64,000 nucleotides of DNA. Origin: Beaufortia kweichowensis (lineage: Eukaryota > Chordata > Actinopteri > Cypriniformes > Gastromyzontidae). The stretch spans positions 16,471,795-16,535,794 of the forward strand of contig CM032795.1 of assembly GCA_019155185.1 (NCBI GenBank). Direction: 5' to 3'. A model generated the notes under the pieces. That model saw only the letters and a program-made list of their open reading frames with translations. It ran no database searches and was not told where the DNA came from. Positions 37,432-49,426 of the stretch are shown one piece after another (within the stretch, counting starts at the first letter, position 1; each line of letters opens with the position of its first letter). Both the position numbers and the translations under genes were made by a program.

Positions 37432-38383
37432 GTTTAGTGCATACATTGTACAATACCTTAATTTCCGACGTTAGCATCGACACAAGGAACTTTTATTTTT
37501 GCTTGGTTGTGGATGTCATTGTCTGTAAGGAGAAAATTGGGAAAATATGTTTTTCACACACTAATATTTTCATATCAGAATCTGTATTGTAATGACTGTT
37601 TTAATATTTATTATATTAATTTCCTGAATTTCCCCTTTTGTACCCTATTTGAGAATAAATAACTTGTTTGTCACATTTAGTAGCCAATTTAATCTATTTT
37701 TAGACGTCAACAGGTGTGCCATTCTCGCATACTAACCTCTTTTACATTTTCTATGATGATTCTTATGATGAAAGTGCGATGTATATTAAGTAATTCGACG
37801 TTATTGTCCTCAATAACTAGACATTTTAATAAACATTCCTTTCCGACAGAAAATGATCTTGTTATGTTTGTGAGGGCGCCACGCCAACAGCAAACGTGTC
37901 ACATGTAAATAACTTCATTACATTTTTGTGTGACACACTTAAAAAAAATAGTGAGAACTTAAAACAAAACGGGTAAACGCATCCAAATAGTTTCATTGTA
38001 GATTTATTACTTACTCAATCGAAAGTGCGCGCGCACGTTTGAAATCACAAACAATTAACTTCGCGTTTGATACGTTGATGACGTAAGATAACATCAGCAG
38101 AGGACTAGTATGGATTCTGTGAGGAACTTGGCAGAGATAAAGCACTAAAGGCGGTTATAACAGGAATAATGTTTATTTTGTTGTACATTAAGAATGTTAA
38201 AAATTAAGTGAAACAAGTTTTTCGTTTTATATAAAGACATTTCGATAAAAGGTGATAATGGAATCAATGAGGATTTGTAGGATTCCCTGTTGCATCAGGA
38301 AGCACAACAGCAGACTCAAACATTTACTAGTGACTGTCAAATTAGAATACACTGCATATGATTTGGTTAAGATGTAAAAACAA
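37432..38383. other. Non-coding; small CpG/CRE-bearing patch near 38,020-38,160
   Basis: Mostly AT-rich. A local patch contains a CG-rich GCGCGCGCACG near 38,026 and a CRE/ATF half-palindrome TGACGTAA near 38,089. These are unusual for this background and could mark a minor promoter. Only a 12-codon frame follows (ATG near 38,111), so no gene is called. Confidence 0.3.
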
Positions 38384-39159
38384 ACCTCAGTAATAAAGCA
38401 GTATAATTTTGGTTTGAAACCAGTTTATTAGACAAAAAACAGCAGCACTTTCAAAAACCATCACCATAGAGAGATGCACAGCTTTGTTGGAAATGTAAAA
38501 ATGTGTTTTCCCATGAAAAAAATATGAGCGTGGTAGTGAATAATGATTGATTTTGACAGATATAGTTTTTGAAAAACTACAACTACACAGATCGGTTAGG
38601 AAGCAAACCAGCAGCAGTTCACAAATACAATCCATCTACCAAAGATGCAACCCTTAGCTTGCAGATAGCTTGCACACAGAGCAAATTTATTTTCAAAGAC
38701 TGCTAAAAGAATTTAAACCCAAAACTATTTTAACTATGCCATGGTCTTGGACCACACAATTTTCTTCATGGCATTTACACAAAGACCCAAAATGAAATGT
38801 CTCAATACATTTTAATAGAGTCACAGGTCAAAAAGCTTACAGAAGACCACATCCTAAACATGGTTCTTACATGCATTACACCTGTAATACAACTCAATTT
38901 TAAAACTATTACAAATGTGACTGCATCTTTCACTTTTCACTGCGTCTTCGACTTTGTGGTGAAATTGTAGTGCACAAATCAGTATACAGTAACTTCCAAA
39001 ACCCTCATAAATACTGTGACGTTTCAAAACGTTATTATTTAACAAACTAAAACCGCAATTATAAAAGTACAAATTAAAACGGCATTTAAAAAAAAAAAAA
39101 GGTAGGAAAGAGTCACAGTCTTTTAGGACATCCAGAATGCAGAGTACAGTCCAGTGGCA
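38384..39159 (-). other. Cathepsin L 3' UTR (probable)
   Basis: Sequence downstream of the cathepsin L stop on the minus strand. Reverse-strand AATAAA signals lie at 38,686-38,691 and 38,424-38,429, giving a UTR of about 0.5 or 0.75 kb. A poly-A run on the plus strand near 39,088-39,101 is internal. Confidence 0.45.
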
Positions 39160-40978
39160 CTACATGAGAGGATAGCTGGCAGCTGTAGCAATACCACAGT
39201 GGTTGTCCCGATCTTTAGCAATGTAGATGTAGCCTTTGTCTCCCCACTTCTCAGTCCAGCTGAAAGGAGATTGAGAGAGATACGGTTAGAGGATGCATGC
39301 TGCACATTTAGTGCCTTACGTAGTTAGCTGAAAGTAGGAACGTACCTGTTTTTAACAATCCAATATCTCTTCCCAGCAACATCAGCACCCTCATATCCAT
39401 AACCAACTACCAACACTCCGTGATCAAGTTCTTCACTGCTGCAGTCCTTCTCATAATAGATGCCTAAAGGTTAAAAAGGTAAGAAATGCATCAAGAAACA
39501 AGTAATTTGCAAGCTCTGAAAGTTAAAAGAACTATTAGGCTACTGTGCATAGAAATTTAAACTTGTAATGTCCAATTTAAGACTGCATAGTATGTGCGCT
39601 CTAGAAATTTTGCATCAAATGCCAAACATTCTCACCAGACTGGTAGAACTGAAAGGATTGATGAGCAGCATCAATAGCAACAGCTACTGGACCAACAGAA
39701 GCAACAGCCTTCATCAGTGCACGCTCTTTACCACTGGGAATGTCCACAAAACCAGTATCATTAGCAGCATTGTAAATGGGATCATAGCGGCATGGTTGGT
39801 TATCCTGAAAGCAAAGAAAATTATACCTCAGTAAGTTCATTTAAGCTGTCAGTAAATCAACATGGTCAAAAATGGAGAACCTCCTTGCATAAATGTAACT
39901 ATTAAAAGTAATTGTGCATAAAAATCATACAATAGTCTTTCTGAAGGTTGAACTTTCATTATGACAACTACATGAATAAGCAAGTGTGACAGAAACTCAC
40001 TGTTGCAAGGTAGGGATAGGACTTTTCAGAATCCAGTCCATTGTTGTCCTGAACATACTGGAAGGCCTGGTCCATGAGACCTCCATCACAGCCCTGATTG
40101 CCCTCCGGCTTGGAACAATCCACTAAGTTCTGCTCGCTCAAAGAAACCAGCTTACCAGTTTTACGGAACAGCTGGCCCTCCAAGGCCCCTGTAGAGCTGA
40201 AGGCCCAGCAAGATCCACATCTCCCCTATTAAAAGAGCCACAAAACTCTAGTTCAATGTATAATAAAGCCAGCTTTGAATATCATAATTGATTATGGTTT
40301 TAGCATAGACCACTACTACACATACTGTTGTCTTACCTGGTCTTTGACAGGAGTCACGTAGCCCTTTTCTCTCCAGTCAACCTGTCTGGGGGCCTCTAAA
40401 AAGCTGGGCTCCATGAACAATGAGCCCTGTGACTTCCTGCTGGGGTTCTGCTTGTAACCATTCACTGCCTGTCTGAACTCCTCATTTGTCTGTAACAAAT
40501 CAAAATATTTGATAAGCGTCTCACAAAAGTGCTATAAAAAGTCAAGTGTGCAGTTTTTCTGCAGCACAAAAATGAGGGGGCTACAACAGGAATTTTATTT
40601 GTACAGAAAGCAATGGTCTCACCATGTCCCCAAACTGGTTCATGCCTAGTCGAAAGGTGTGTTTGCCCATAGAATGCTCAAGGTTATGAAACTCAATTTT
40701 TTTGAAGTTTTTCTCCCACACCATTCTCCTCCAGCCCTCTTCTTTCTGAAGAAGAAAAAAAAGAAGACATTCATGCAATTGCAGAACAGCCAGCAGATCA
40801 TAATTTCTCATTCTCTGTTAATTTCTCATTTCAGTGCTGAACGGTTTCTACAAACCTCATGATAACTTTTTCCATGCCAGCTCTTCCAGAGGTGCCAGTG
40901 GTCATCTAACTGCTGGTCTACGAATGGTGCAGAAAACACTGCACTCACACATAACGCGAGGATTGAGGCAAACAGCAT
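39160..40978 (-). CDS. ctsl: Cathepsin L, lysosomal cysteine endopeptidase
   Basis: Papain-family (C1A) preproprotease that degrades proteins in the acidic lysosome. Seven coding exons on the minus strand are 40,856-40,978, 40,623-40,745, 40,337-40,489, 40,001-40,225, 39,636-39,804, 39,346-39,463 and 39,160-39,259. They join in frame to 336 residues, the usual length. A signal peptide covers about residues 1-17. The propeptide carries the ERFNIN pattern (EEGWRRMVWEKNFKKIEFHN) and GMNQFGD. The oxyanion Gln133, catalytic Cys139 in GRCGSCWAF, His279 in LDHGVLVVGYG and Asn303 in WIVKNSW are all present, so the enzyme should be active. 'NDTG' is a possible glycosylation site. The start is the first ATG, one base inside an exon that follows a 5' UTR intron. 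Teleosts have several ctsl copies (ctsla, ctslb and others); I cannot fix which this is. Confidence 0.95.
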
Positions 40979-41243
40979 CCTGTTGATAGATACAAAGAGA
41001 GTTAGAAATGCATAGAAAAATCACGACGACAAAGGCTTTACAACAGCAGTAAACCCGTTTGGCAATTAGGCTACGCGCAACGAAACCGAAGTTTTGTAAA
41101 ACAACCACATAAATTCACGCGAAGCGATATTCCTGTTGCACGAGTGGGACAGGTCGTTTCAATACAGTTATTCACAAAAAACTACGCTAAAATTTACGTC
41201 AACACTAATAGTGCACTAAAATCGCGACTACTGATCAACATAC

Positions 41244-41480
41244 TTGCATTCAACCGGCAGATGGAAGTGGTTTACTATTATTGTTTACAACTGAGAGGCT
41301 TTTTAAAGCGCGGCTGACGGCTCAGGCGCACTCTCATTGGCTGAAAGTGATGACGAACCACGTGTTTTCAGCCAATCATCTCATAGGGTTGAAACATAAT
41401 CCCATCAACGCGTGTGATCCAGTATCACAACACACAAAACTCATCATCGGAATAGGATGATACTTGCGTTTAACGCGTTT
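41244..41480 (-). promoter_or_regulatory. Cathepsin L first (non-coding) exon and promoter
   Basis: A 5' UTR exon appears to end at 41,244 (donor GTATG on the minus strand) and splice to the coding exon at 40,979. Upstream on the minus strand lie a TATA-like CTTTAAAAAG near 41,313, CCAAT boxes near 41,337 and 41,371, and an E-box CACGTG at 41,359-41,364. CACGTG is the core of the CLEAR element bound by TFEB in lysosomal genes. The layout suggests transcription start near 41,285. This is inference from motif spacing. Confidence 0.5.
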
Positions 41481-43278
41481 ATATGGAAATGTCATTGCAC
41501 GTCGTTAATAATATACAGTTTGCAATATATACTGAAACAAGTTTAGTAAAAAAAAAAACAGAGTTTGATAAAAATTTTGACTAAATTTGCTTTGGTTAAT
41601 TTACTGCACTGGCACTTGCAGTAGTAAATGTCTGCAAATGATTTATTTCATTTGTTTGAATCAGATGATTAAATTGCAGATTCTCATGAATTGCATTGTT
41701 CATTAGGTTAGTTACTGTCTTTTAGTTTATTTTATGTCTGTTTCATTTGTGCTTAACAGGAAAACACACACCTAAGATTTCAAACATGCTTAGACAGAAA
41801 TATGGGAATCAACACTTTCTGTAATGAGAGAGAAAATTCAGCAGCTAAGCATAATCATTCTTTTGACTCTTTGATAGCGGACACATGTCTGGCGTGTCTA
41901 AACTGATATTGGGGGTTTTAATTTCAATGTTGCAAAAAAACTTTTGATTTAGAAGTGCAAGCTCAGATGCTAAATACTCCTAACAGACCATAAAGTGACC
42001 ATGAAGTTTCCACTTAAACTTGATAAGAGTTGTCATGTGATGGGTTACTTGCAATGTCATCATTAGATTACTAAGAAAAAGACTGAAAAAGGTGACTTAA
42101 GAATCTGTTGAATTAATTTTTTAATCTGTTTTTAAAGATCTTTAATATTTATTTACTAGTAATATTTTAAAAATACATAATCTTTTATTACAGGGCTGTG
42201 ATTGTATAAACGAGTCATGTTCAACTGATATAAAATTGTATTTGGTTTGTACAGGAAATGACTTACTAAATACAAAGATCTAATAACACATCTAACTAAG
42301 CAACACAAATAATAGTGAATTTAATACACTGTGTCATTTTAATGAATAAATCTTTACTGTGGAAAAACTAAATTGTTGGTTAGAGTCTAAAAAGCAAGAT
42401 GTTGTCTGTTTGTATCATATGTACCACAATTAACTATATAGTTTTGTAACTGTTATTATTCTCAATGAATGTATCTTCAGTGTTTCAATAGGAAGTAATG
42501 GTGATGTCTTTATCTGTGAGTGGTTTCAATGACTGTTTTGTGTGAATACTGTTTATCGTGATTAATCAGCAGATGATGTCATCAGAACTTAAAAGAAGCC
42601 AGAACTAATGATCAAAAGTTTCTTTTCTTGAGGGTAACTAATCACAACTTTATCAATGATGTGCATTATATCTGTCCCACAAAGGAGAAAAGACAGTGTA
42701 TTAATGTTGTTAAGTTTTAAAGTTATAAGGTTTCATCTTTACACGTGTCACTTTTGATGCATGTTTTGTGTTTGTTCCAAAAAAAGGAATTTAAATTTTT
42801 TTCACTGTGTGTTGTAAAGCACCAGTTTTTGTATGTTTATTTCATAGCTAAAAATACTGTTTAAAAAACATATGTACAGATGAACTAAAACACAAAGTAC
42901 AAATACAGAGAAATAGATACAAAAATAATGCATTTATTATGTTAACAAATGTTGTGTGGGCTGGTTGTAGAGTGGGAATATTATCATTTACAGTTATTTT
43001 TAATGCAATGCAGCCTGTGAGGAAATCATATGACGTCACTCATATTATATTTTTTGTGCACACTGCCAAAAAACATCTGAACAACGTGAGGCAATTCAAA
43101 TTGGTATAAGTTGGTATAATTAGTATAAAAAGTTATTTTTCCTTTCTTTCTTTCTTTTTATTTTCTTTCTTTCTTGTTTTTCTCTCCATGTTACATCATA
43201 ATTTGTGCCGTCCATACATTGTGCAGTTGATGTGCATCTAAATGCTGTAGTGTCTATTAAAGATTGTACTGAAGGAGG
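41481..43278. other. AT-rich intergenic DNA and probable 3' UTR of the TIGIT-like gene
   Basis: No open frame with coding character. A TTTC-rich microsatellite lies at about 43,141-43,176. The minus-strand 3' UTR of the TIGIT-like gene probably occupies the right-hand part; its end is not clear. Confidence 0.35.
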
Positions 43279-44729
43279 TCAAATAACTTTCAGGTAATTG
43301 CCGTCATTATGCTCCTCCCTTTGCTCTCTCTGTGTGGGTGTGCTGCTGGGCCGTTGTCGATCTTTCTGCTGGACACATCATCATATTTTATCATCTGTCT
43401 ACACATAATTATCATTTAGGATATTTTATGATTAAAAAAACATGTTCTTAACATGTTCTTAAAAAATCTGCTTTGCTCTAATTTATACTTAACTAAACTA
43501 TTCTGACAAATAAATGAATGTAATGGACTTTATTACCTTATGCCAAACAACTCCAGCGATGATACCACATAAAACTGCTAAACCTATACCACAAGTCAGT
43601 GATATTATCATTAAGATTGAAGGACTGGATGGATCTAAGAGGAGATAAACACAATATATCATTTGCATCACAACACTGTATGCGCTTCACTTTGGTCAGT
43701 TTCCTGGTAGTGCAGAGAATGCATGTGCAAATAGACTCTAGATCTCTAGACATCAACTTCTCATAAACTCATAACATTATATCAATCATGAGAATTTACA
43801 TAAATGTTCAGTTTAAATGTAAAAATTTCCAATTTCCATGTTTTGCATGTTATCCATGCTCGTGACATATCGTACTTCATTGTGATTCGGTACAACTGTG
43901 ATAGCTAACAATTCTATGAATGGTGTTATGTATGGAATGTTGCTAAAGATCCTCACCATGTTTTCTTGTCTCTTTCACCAGCGTAATTTTTCCCTCCAGA
44001 CTTCCATCAGGGAATGCTGTGAGTTTATAGCAGTATGTGCCAAAGTCACTCTCTTGTAATTTTTCCAGTGTAAGGCTGTGGTTTGATATTGCAGAAAATC
44101 GGCCATTATAGCTGTCGTTCAGAATATTGAGTCCATAGATAGGGCTAAACACAAAAATCTTCCCATCTGTACAGCTGTTCAATTCTGTCTGGGTAATTTT
44201 CATACCTTCTGTTACATTAAAGCTAAAAGTAGCTTTCTCACCTAATGGTGCTTGGATTACATGCTCATCTGTGAAAACCCTAGAAAAAGATCATATATAA
44301 GTACTTCAAAATTAAACAAACATATACAGCAATGCTTTACTTATAGATTCAAGATTTTTATTTGTCACATACACAATTATATAGAGAATATATAACTAGC
44401 AAATGTAACTTATCTCACTGATATTTAAAGTTCATCATTCACACAAGAGGTCGTAATTTTAAAATGGCTAGCATTTTATGTTTTATGCTTATGAAACATT
44501 TTTAAATGTTTAGGACTCTTGCAGTTGGTTGTTAACCTATATTTCCATTCTCTGCTAGTCTCTGAATTGATTGCCTCGTTCTGTGTAAATTATGTGTGTC
44601 ATTAAAATATACAGGTACATCATATAATGACAATATAACACAAAAAGCCTTAACATTTATGTTACCTGTTAGAAGTGTAATGAAGAATATCAGTAGATGG
44701 GTCCAGTGTTGTTCAGTGAGTAGGTTCAT
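43279..44729 (-). CDS. tigit: TIGIT-like PVR/nectin-family V-set receptor
   Basis: Putative type I membrane receptor of T/NK cells that would bind PVR/nectin ligands. Four exons (44,666-44,729, 43,957-44,268, 43,537-43,634, 43,279-43,368) join in frame to 187 residues. They encode a signal peptide (about 1-21), one V-set domain (22-120), a membrane span (about 132-155) and a short tail. PVR-family signatures are visible: ITQ at 46-48, an F-X6-G in place of A-X6-G (60-67), and AFPDG at 106-110 for T(F/Y)PxG. The tail ends in GNYLKVI, a possible SH2-binding tyrosine motif comparable to the TIGIT tail. Oddly, the B-strand Cys is Phe38 and the strand-C Trp is Leu51; Cys54 is extra and Cys101 is kept. 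An upstream in-frame ATG at 44,742 is less likely because it weakens the signal peptide. Closeness to zdhhc23 matches human TIGIT. The symbol is tentative. Confidence 0.65.
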
Positions 44730-44744
44730 TCGTTCGATCCTCAT

Positions 44745-46145
44745 GCTGTCAGGTTGACTATGATGGCGTTTAATACACTTTTTTAGCACAGAAAGAAACG
44801 AAACATCAAAACAACCCTGGCTGCCCTGAAGTCCCCAAGTTGGGGGCAGGGTCAGATCTGTTCCTTTCAAACACACACAACTTCCTGTAAAGAATTTTAA
44901 ATATCAATAAATGGCGAATTACAAGAGGTGTGTTTGTATTTGTAAGAATATGAACTGGTTTTGTTTTAGCCAACATAAAGTGTTTAAATAAAACGTGAAC
45001 TATACTATTTCAATAAAACATTTTCATTTGTTTATTTACCTTTTTCCTGTAAGTCTTTATGACTAATATCGCTTAGAAGTATACACAACTGAAACTAAAA
45101 CTTCATACGCAACTGAGAAAACCATGTCATAATATCACTTCATTTTGTATAATTGTAGAAGGAAGTGTTCTCTTAAGCAGACTTTTGCAAATATTTTTTT
45201 TCTTGTGCATTCAGGTCTGTGGTTGCTTAAAGGAGATAAGGCTAGCACTGTTTCAAAACCACATCCTCTTTACCCATCATCCTCCACTCTTTAGACAGGT
45301 CACTCGCAACATCACAGCAATCAAAACCAAAGTTTCATACTCCAACCAGAGAACATATAACACATACAAGCAGAAAACTCTGAAACTGTGTGTAATCTCT
45401 AATTATAGAAGATAACATACAATTATTAAGACACAGAATGACCATTTTTTGTTTAGTAATCATTAATACAGAAGTCTGTCAAACGTACAACATAATTTGT
45501 CTTGTTTCCTGAGAATGCTGAGCAGCAAGTTCTAAAAGACAAGAATTACAAAGATAAGAAAAGACAAGAAAAACAAAAATCAGTTGCTATAAAATGGATT
45601 TTGTTAATGCAGCATTAAGTAGACAGACAATATAAATCAAAGTATAAATATTCTTCTCTCAGATTACAAAATTGCTTATTGTTGCAACGTTTCAGTTAGT
45701 TATGTAAAGCTGCAACCTTTATGGCCTTAGATATGTTAGATGTGGAAGCAGATAGTTTCGTTTCGTGAATCCTCTGCTGTGGTTGCACACAGTAATGCTG
45801 TTACAATGTTGAATCTGATCCAGTGGGCCCATACGAACTACCACTTCATGAAATTAAAAAAAGGTTTTCAATAAGTATTTAACAATATTTTCTATCCAAA
45901 TATTTGCATCGACAGTTTCAGTTTGGCCTACTATTAAAAATACTTCCAGTCTGCTTGATGCAAAAGAGGTAAATGTGTCAAATGACATTTCACACATCAT
46001 CAGTCGAGGTTTCAGTGTTGTGACTGATTCCCTTTTTGAGGTCAACCAAACATTCAGGTGTGTCCTACATGTCAGATCAGTACAGATGTAGTATATATTC
46101 CATTCGTTTAATACACCCAGCGCCATGTCTTTAAGTTCTTTTGGG
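44745..46145 (-). other. Intergenic spacer with zdhhc23 3' UTR
   Basis: Between the TIGIT-like start and the zdhhc23 stop codon. The right-hand part up to 46,145 is probably zdhhc23 3' UTR. A plus-strand frame at 45,185-45,415 has no recognisable content. Nothing else was seen. Confidence 0.35.
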
Positions 46146-49100
46146 TCATACCATGTCCGTAGAGCCGAGGGAAGATCCATTCTCATCTGTGTTCATGGTA
46201 AGAAACTGGATCCAGTTCTGACGGAAGCCTCGTGTATAGATCCCAGTCTCCACAACAAGGCCACAGTAACGCCGTCTGCCGATTTTGTTGCGCAAGGCAA
46301 TCTGAGCTTCCCGTTCTGTTACGTTATAACTAACATTGATGACTTGAAGGATGAACAGGTAGAGCAGACCACCTGTTATGAGAACACTGTACCACACACA
46401 TGTAAAGCACAGTGCTGTGCTACACATACACAAATAAAAGTATTAGACACAATATATGAATCTATATTTTTCATTTTAAACTGTTTAAAGTTTATGCACC
46501 TGTATTGGTTGTAGACTCCAGGACAATAAAACACAGCTGTAAACAGACTCTGTCGTGGACATATACTCTGTAACACCAAACTGATCCCATAGAATGATGT
46601 CATCAGGAAGAGCAGCAGGGTCAAAAGGAATTGCCTGTGATTGGCCTGCCCGACACAGCTGTTTATCCTGTCATGATGTGGACAGTCACACATACAAAGA
46701 CAAGAAAAGGTAAGCCTGATATCACTCGATCTCACAACCATGCAAATGCACATGCATACATATGCAAAAATTAAAGGAATAATGTGTCCAAAAATTACAA
46801 TTCTATTTGAATAAAATACTACTTTTCAAAAATTAGCATGAGCATTATGTGGTCCATAGCATGTTTGTATTTGCATCTGTGTGTCTGAGTGTGTGTGTGT
46901 TGAGTAGCATGGAAACAGATTGGCCTGGTGAGATCTCACTTTACTGTGCTGAAAGGCTCTGGTCCTGTGGCCCTTGCACATGTCTCGCCAGCCTGTCCTA
47001 ATCCAGTGACGTCTTCTGGGAATCGGTTTGAACATATGTGTGTGTCTGTGTCTATCATGCATTAACATGTGACAAATGGATCGGAGGGATGAATATTTAT
47101 TCACCACCAGCAGTAAATGTTTTACAGTCAAATTATTCACTGCTGCAGTTTCTGAATGTTTTCATAATGCTCAATTTACATTTGAAGTGTGAAGTGAAGT
47201 GCTCTATATATAATAAGTGCTTTTAACCAATTGTTAGAGGAATAGTTCACCCAAAAAATGAAAATGTTATTATTATTTCCCTCCCTCATGTTTTTATGGA
47301 GGTCCAAATCACTAAAAAATGTATCAATAAATAAACCATTTAATATATAATTAATTTATTAAGTAAATAAAATTACTCTAAATAAAATCATTAACTAAAT
47401 GTTGATTTTCTTAAAAAACATTAAATACATAATGTAATAATTAAATGCAATAAATTATATTATAATATTCCAATAAACTGTGTGTTCACAAAAAAGAAAA
47501 CTAAAAAAAGAAAATAGCTAACATTATATTATATATTAAGCCTATTTTTTTAACAAAGCAATCGTATAAATCCAGCAGAATTTTATTTAAGCTGTATAGA
47601 ACACCTTAATAAAACTTGGTGCTATTTTGTCCTTTTTGAGCTTGACAGTCTCAGTTCTCATTTGTTATATGAAAAAGCATTTTTAATTTTTAGGAAATGT
47701 TTCTTTAAAACTTCATCATTAAAGTAGAAGGATCATTAAACCCACCAAACACAGTGATGGTCCATCCGAAGGACACACGTCTCGCAGATCCTGCAGTGCC
47801 CTGCCCTCGGTGGACGCACCAGACAGCACACAGGGCACCACTTCTTCTTTCCTTCGGTGTCTCCGTTTGATTGGCTGATTGTATTGAAGGGGGCAGAGTC
47901 CTGGTGAGAGTTTTTGCTCTGATTGGCCGTAGAGCTACCGTTGAGTCCCAGATCTAGTGTTTGGGATTTGACAAAGCCTGGCCCACGTTTGGTGCGCACA
48001 AGGGAGATGAGCGTCAGCACCATGCCTGTTGTCGCGGTAACCAGCTGCAGATTAGATACATCTCCTCTGGGAAAGATCTCGGTGAGGAAGAGGTAGTACA
48101 TATATACAAGGGAGAAGAGTGCTAAACTAAGAAAAAATTGTGTGCGTCTTTTTCTTCTGTGAGTCACGTAATAATACCAAAGCACCAATCCTGGTAAGGC
48201 AGTCAAGATTACAACTCCCAACAAACAATTTATTGCTGCTACCCGCAATAGTGCAGGAAGTAATACCATGGGAGGTAAGACCGAGAGCTCCAGTCGAAGG
48301 GGTCCTATGGCACAACAAGGCAAACCCAAGCGATCGGCAATACCGGAGATGAAGCGAGAGATGATGTCTGGCTTGTCTGCCTCTCCTCTGAGTAATCTAA
48401 TGAGAGGGGATGAAAGAAATGAGGGATGAATTTTGAAACTTAAGAGATACAACAATACACAATACAATAAACAGTATGAAAGAAGAGGTGTAAATTCAAT
48501 GATGTAACACTTAGTTTAAAGTGATAGTTTTTCAAGAATATACTAAATCACAATAAATGTATGCAAAAATGCATCTAAAATATAAATAGCATAAAGTAGT
48601 ATTAGTGGTATAAAACTAAAGTTTTTTTAAACAAGGTTTTCTGAACTCTACATTAAAATAATATTAATAGTTAATAATTACTAAAATAATATTTTCAGAA
48701 TGCTATCTTAACATTTCTATTCATCTAAATAGCAATTGATTTATTTTGAAACAAACTGAAATCAGCAAATAATATAGTGACAATGCTGATTGGCAGGTGA
48801 CATTGCATGGGATACATGTATTTCCAAGCTGCATGAACATTTAAAAAAATTTTAACACTGTTAAAATATTATATATAAAATATTTTTATATTTAAATTCT
48901 AAACATAATTAAATTTGCAATTTTATATGTTACTAAATAATTTATTGGGTTAAAATACTTGCAGCTTTTGAATGAAGAACAATGATTTTTGAAGCCAGAT
49001 GGTGAAGTTATGACATCTACCAGCAGGGGCTAACCAGGCCATGCTAACCAGCCAAAACTTGACCCTTATGCCAGATGCTCGAGAATCTATGATGTTTGTC

Positions 49101-49426
49101 ATCGTTGATATCAAAGAGCAGCTCTAAAAAATATTTTTGATGTTTCACAGAAGAAACAAAATAATTCAGGTTTGAAACAACATGAGATTAAATTCATAAT
49201 GAGTCCAGAATTAATATCCACAATCAATTTTGGTGAGCTATTTCTAAATGAACAAATGACAAACTCCTTCTACGTGCCATGACCTACATTGGTTGGTTTC
49301 TGACCTTTCACAGGCATCATCAAGTTCTTCACAGTCACAGCAACAGTATTCTCTTTGCTGGTCGATGTCTCCACAACAACACAGAGGGTCATCTGGTTCT
49401 GGAGGCTTAAAACGTTCTCGTTTCAT
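46146..49426 (-). CDS. zdhhc23: Palmitoyltransferase ZDHHC23
   Basis: Integral membrane S-acyltransferase that attaches palmitate to cysteines of target proteins. Coding exons 49,305-49,426, 47,746-48,396, 46,500-46,667 and 46,146-46,419 join in frame to 404 residues. The N-terminus is cysteine-rich (CCCGDID...CCCDCEEL), as in human ZDHHC23. Several hydrophobic spans lie around 80-165 and after the zinc domain. The catalytic cysteine-rich domain reads WCPVCCLVRPPRAGHCRIC and ends in Asp253-His254-His255-Cys256, with Cys256 as the acyl carrier. Downstream 'INSCVGQANHRQF' and 'SYNVTEREAQIALR' match the family. The last four residues are TDMV, a possible PDZ ligand; the mammalian protein (NIDD) binds the nNOS PDZ domain through its C-terminal EDIV. 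Intron 2 (46,668-47,745) contains a repeat fragment. The chosen ATG is the first in the exon. Identity is firm; paralogue letter unknown. Confidence 0.93.
47235..47322 (+). mobile_element. Fragment of the 'GTTCACCCAAAAATGAAAA' repeat
   Basis: AATAGTTCACCCAAAAAATG followed by 'AAAATG...CCCTCATG' is the left end of the same family as the copy at 32,738. It is truncated and lies in zdhhc23 intron 2. Confidence 0.65.
48470..49304 (-). other. zdhhc23 intron 1
   Basis: AT-rich intron sequence (the intron proper begins at 48,397). It contains a minus-oriented fragment of the 'GTTCACCC' repeat at about 49,139-49,200, recognised by 'CAGGTTTGAAACAACATGAG'. Nothing else was recognised. Confidence 0.5.

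Noticed and set aside
46125..46514. 129-codon plus-strand frame
   Set aside because: It is the antisense shadow of the last two zdhhc23 exons and the intron between them.
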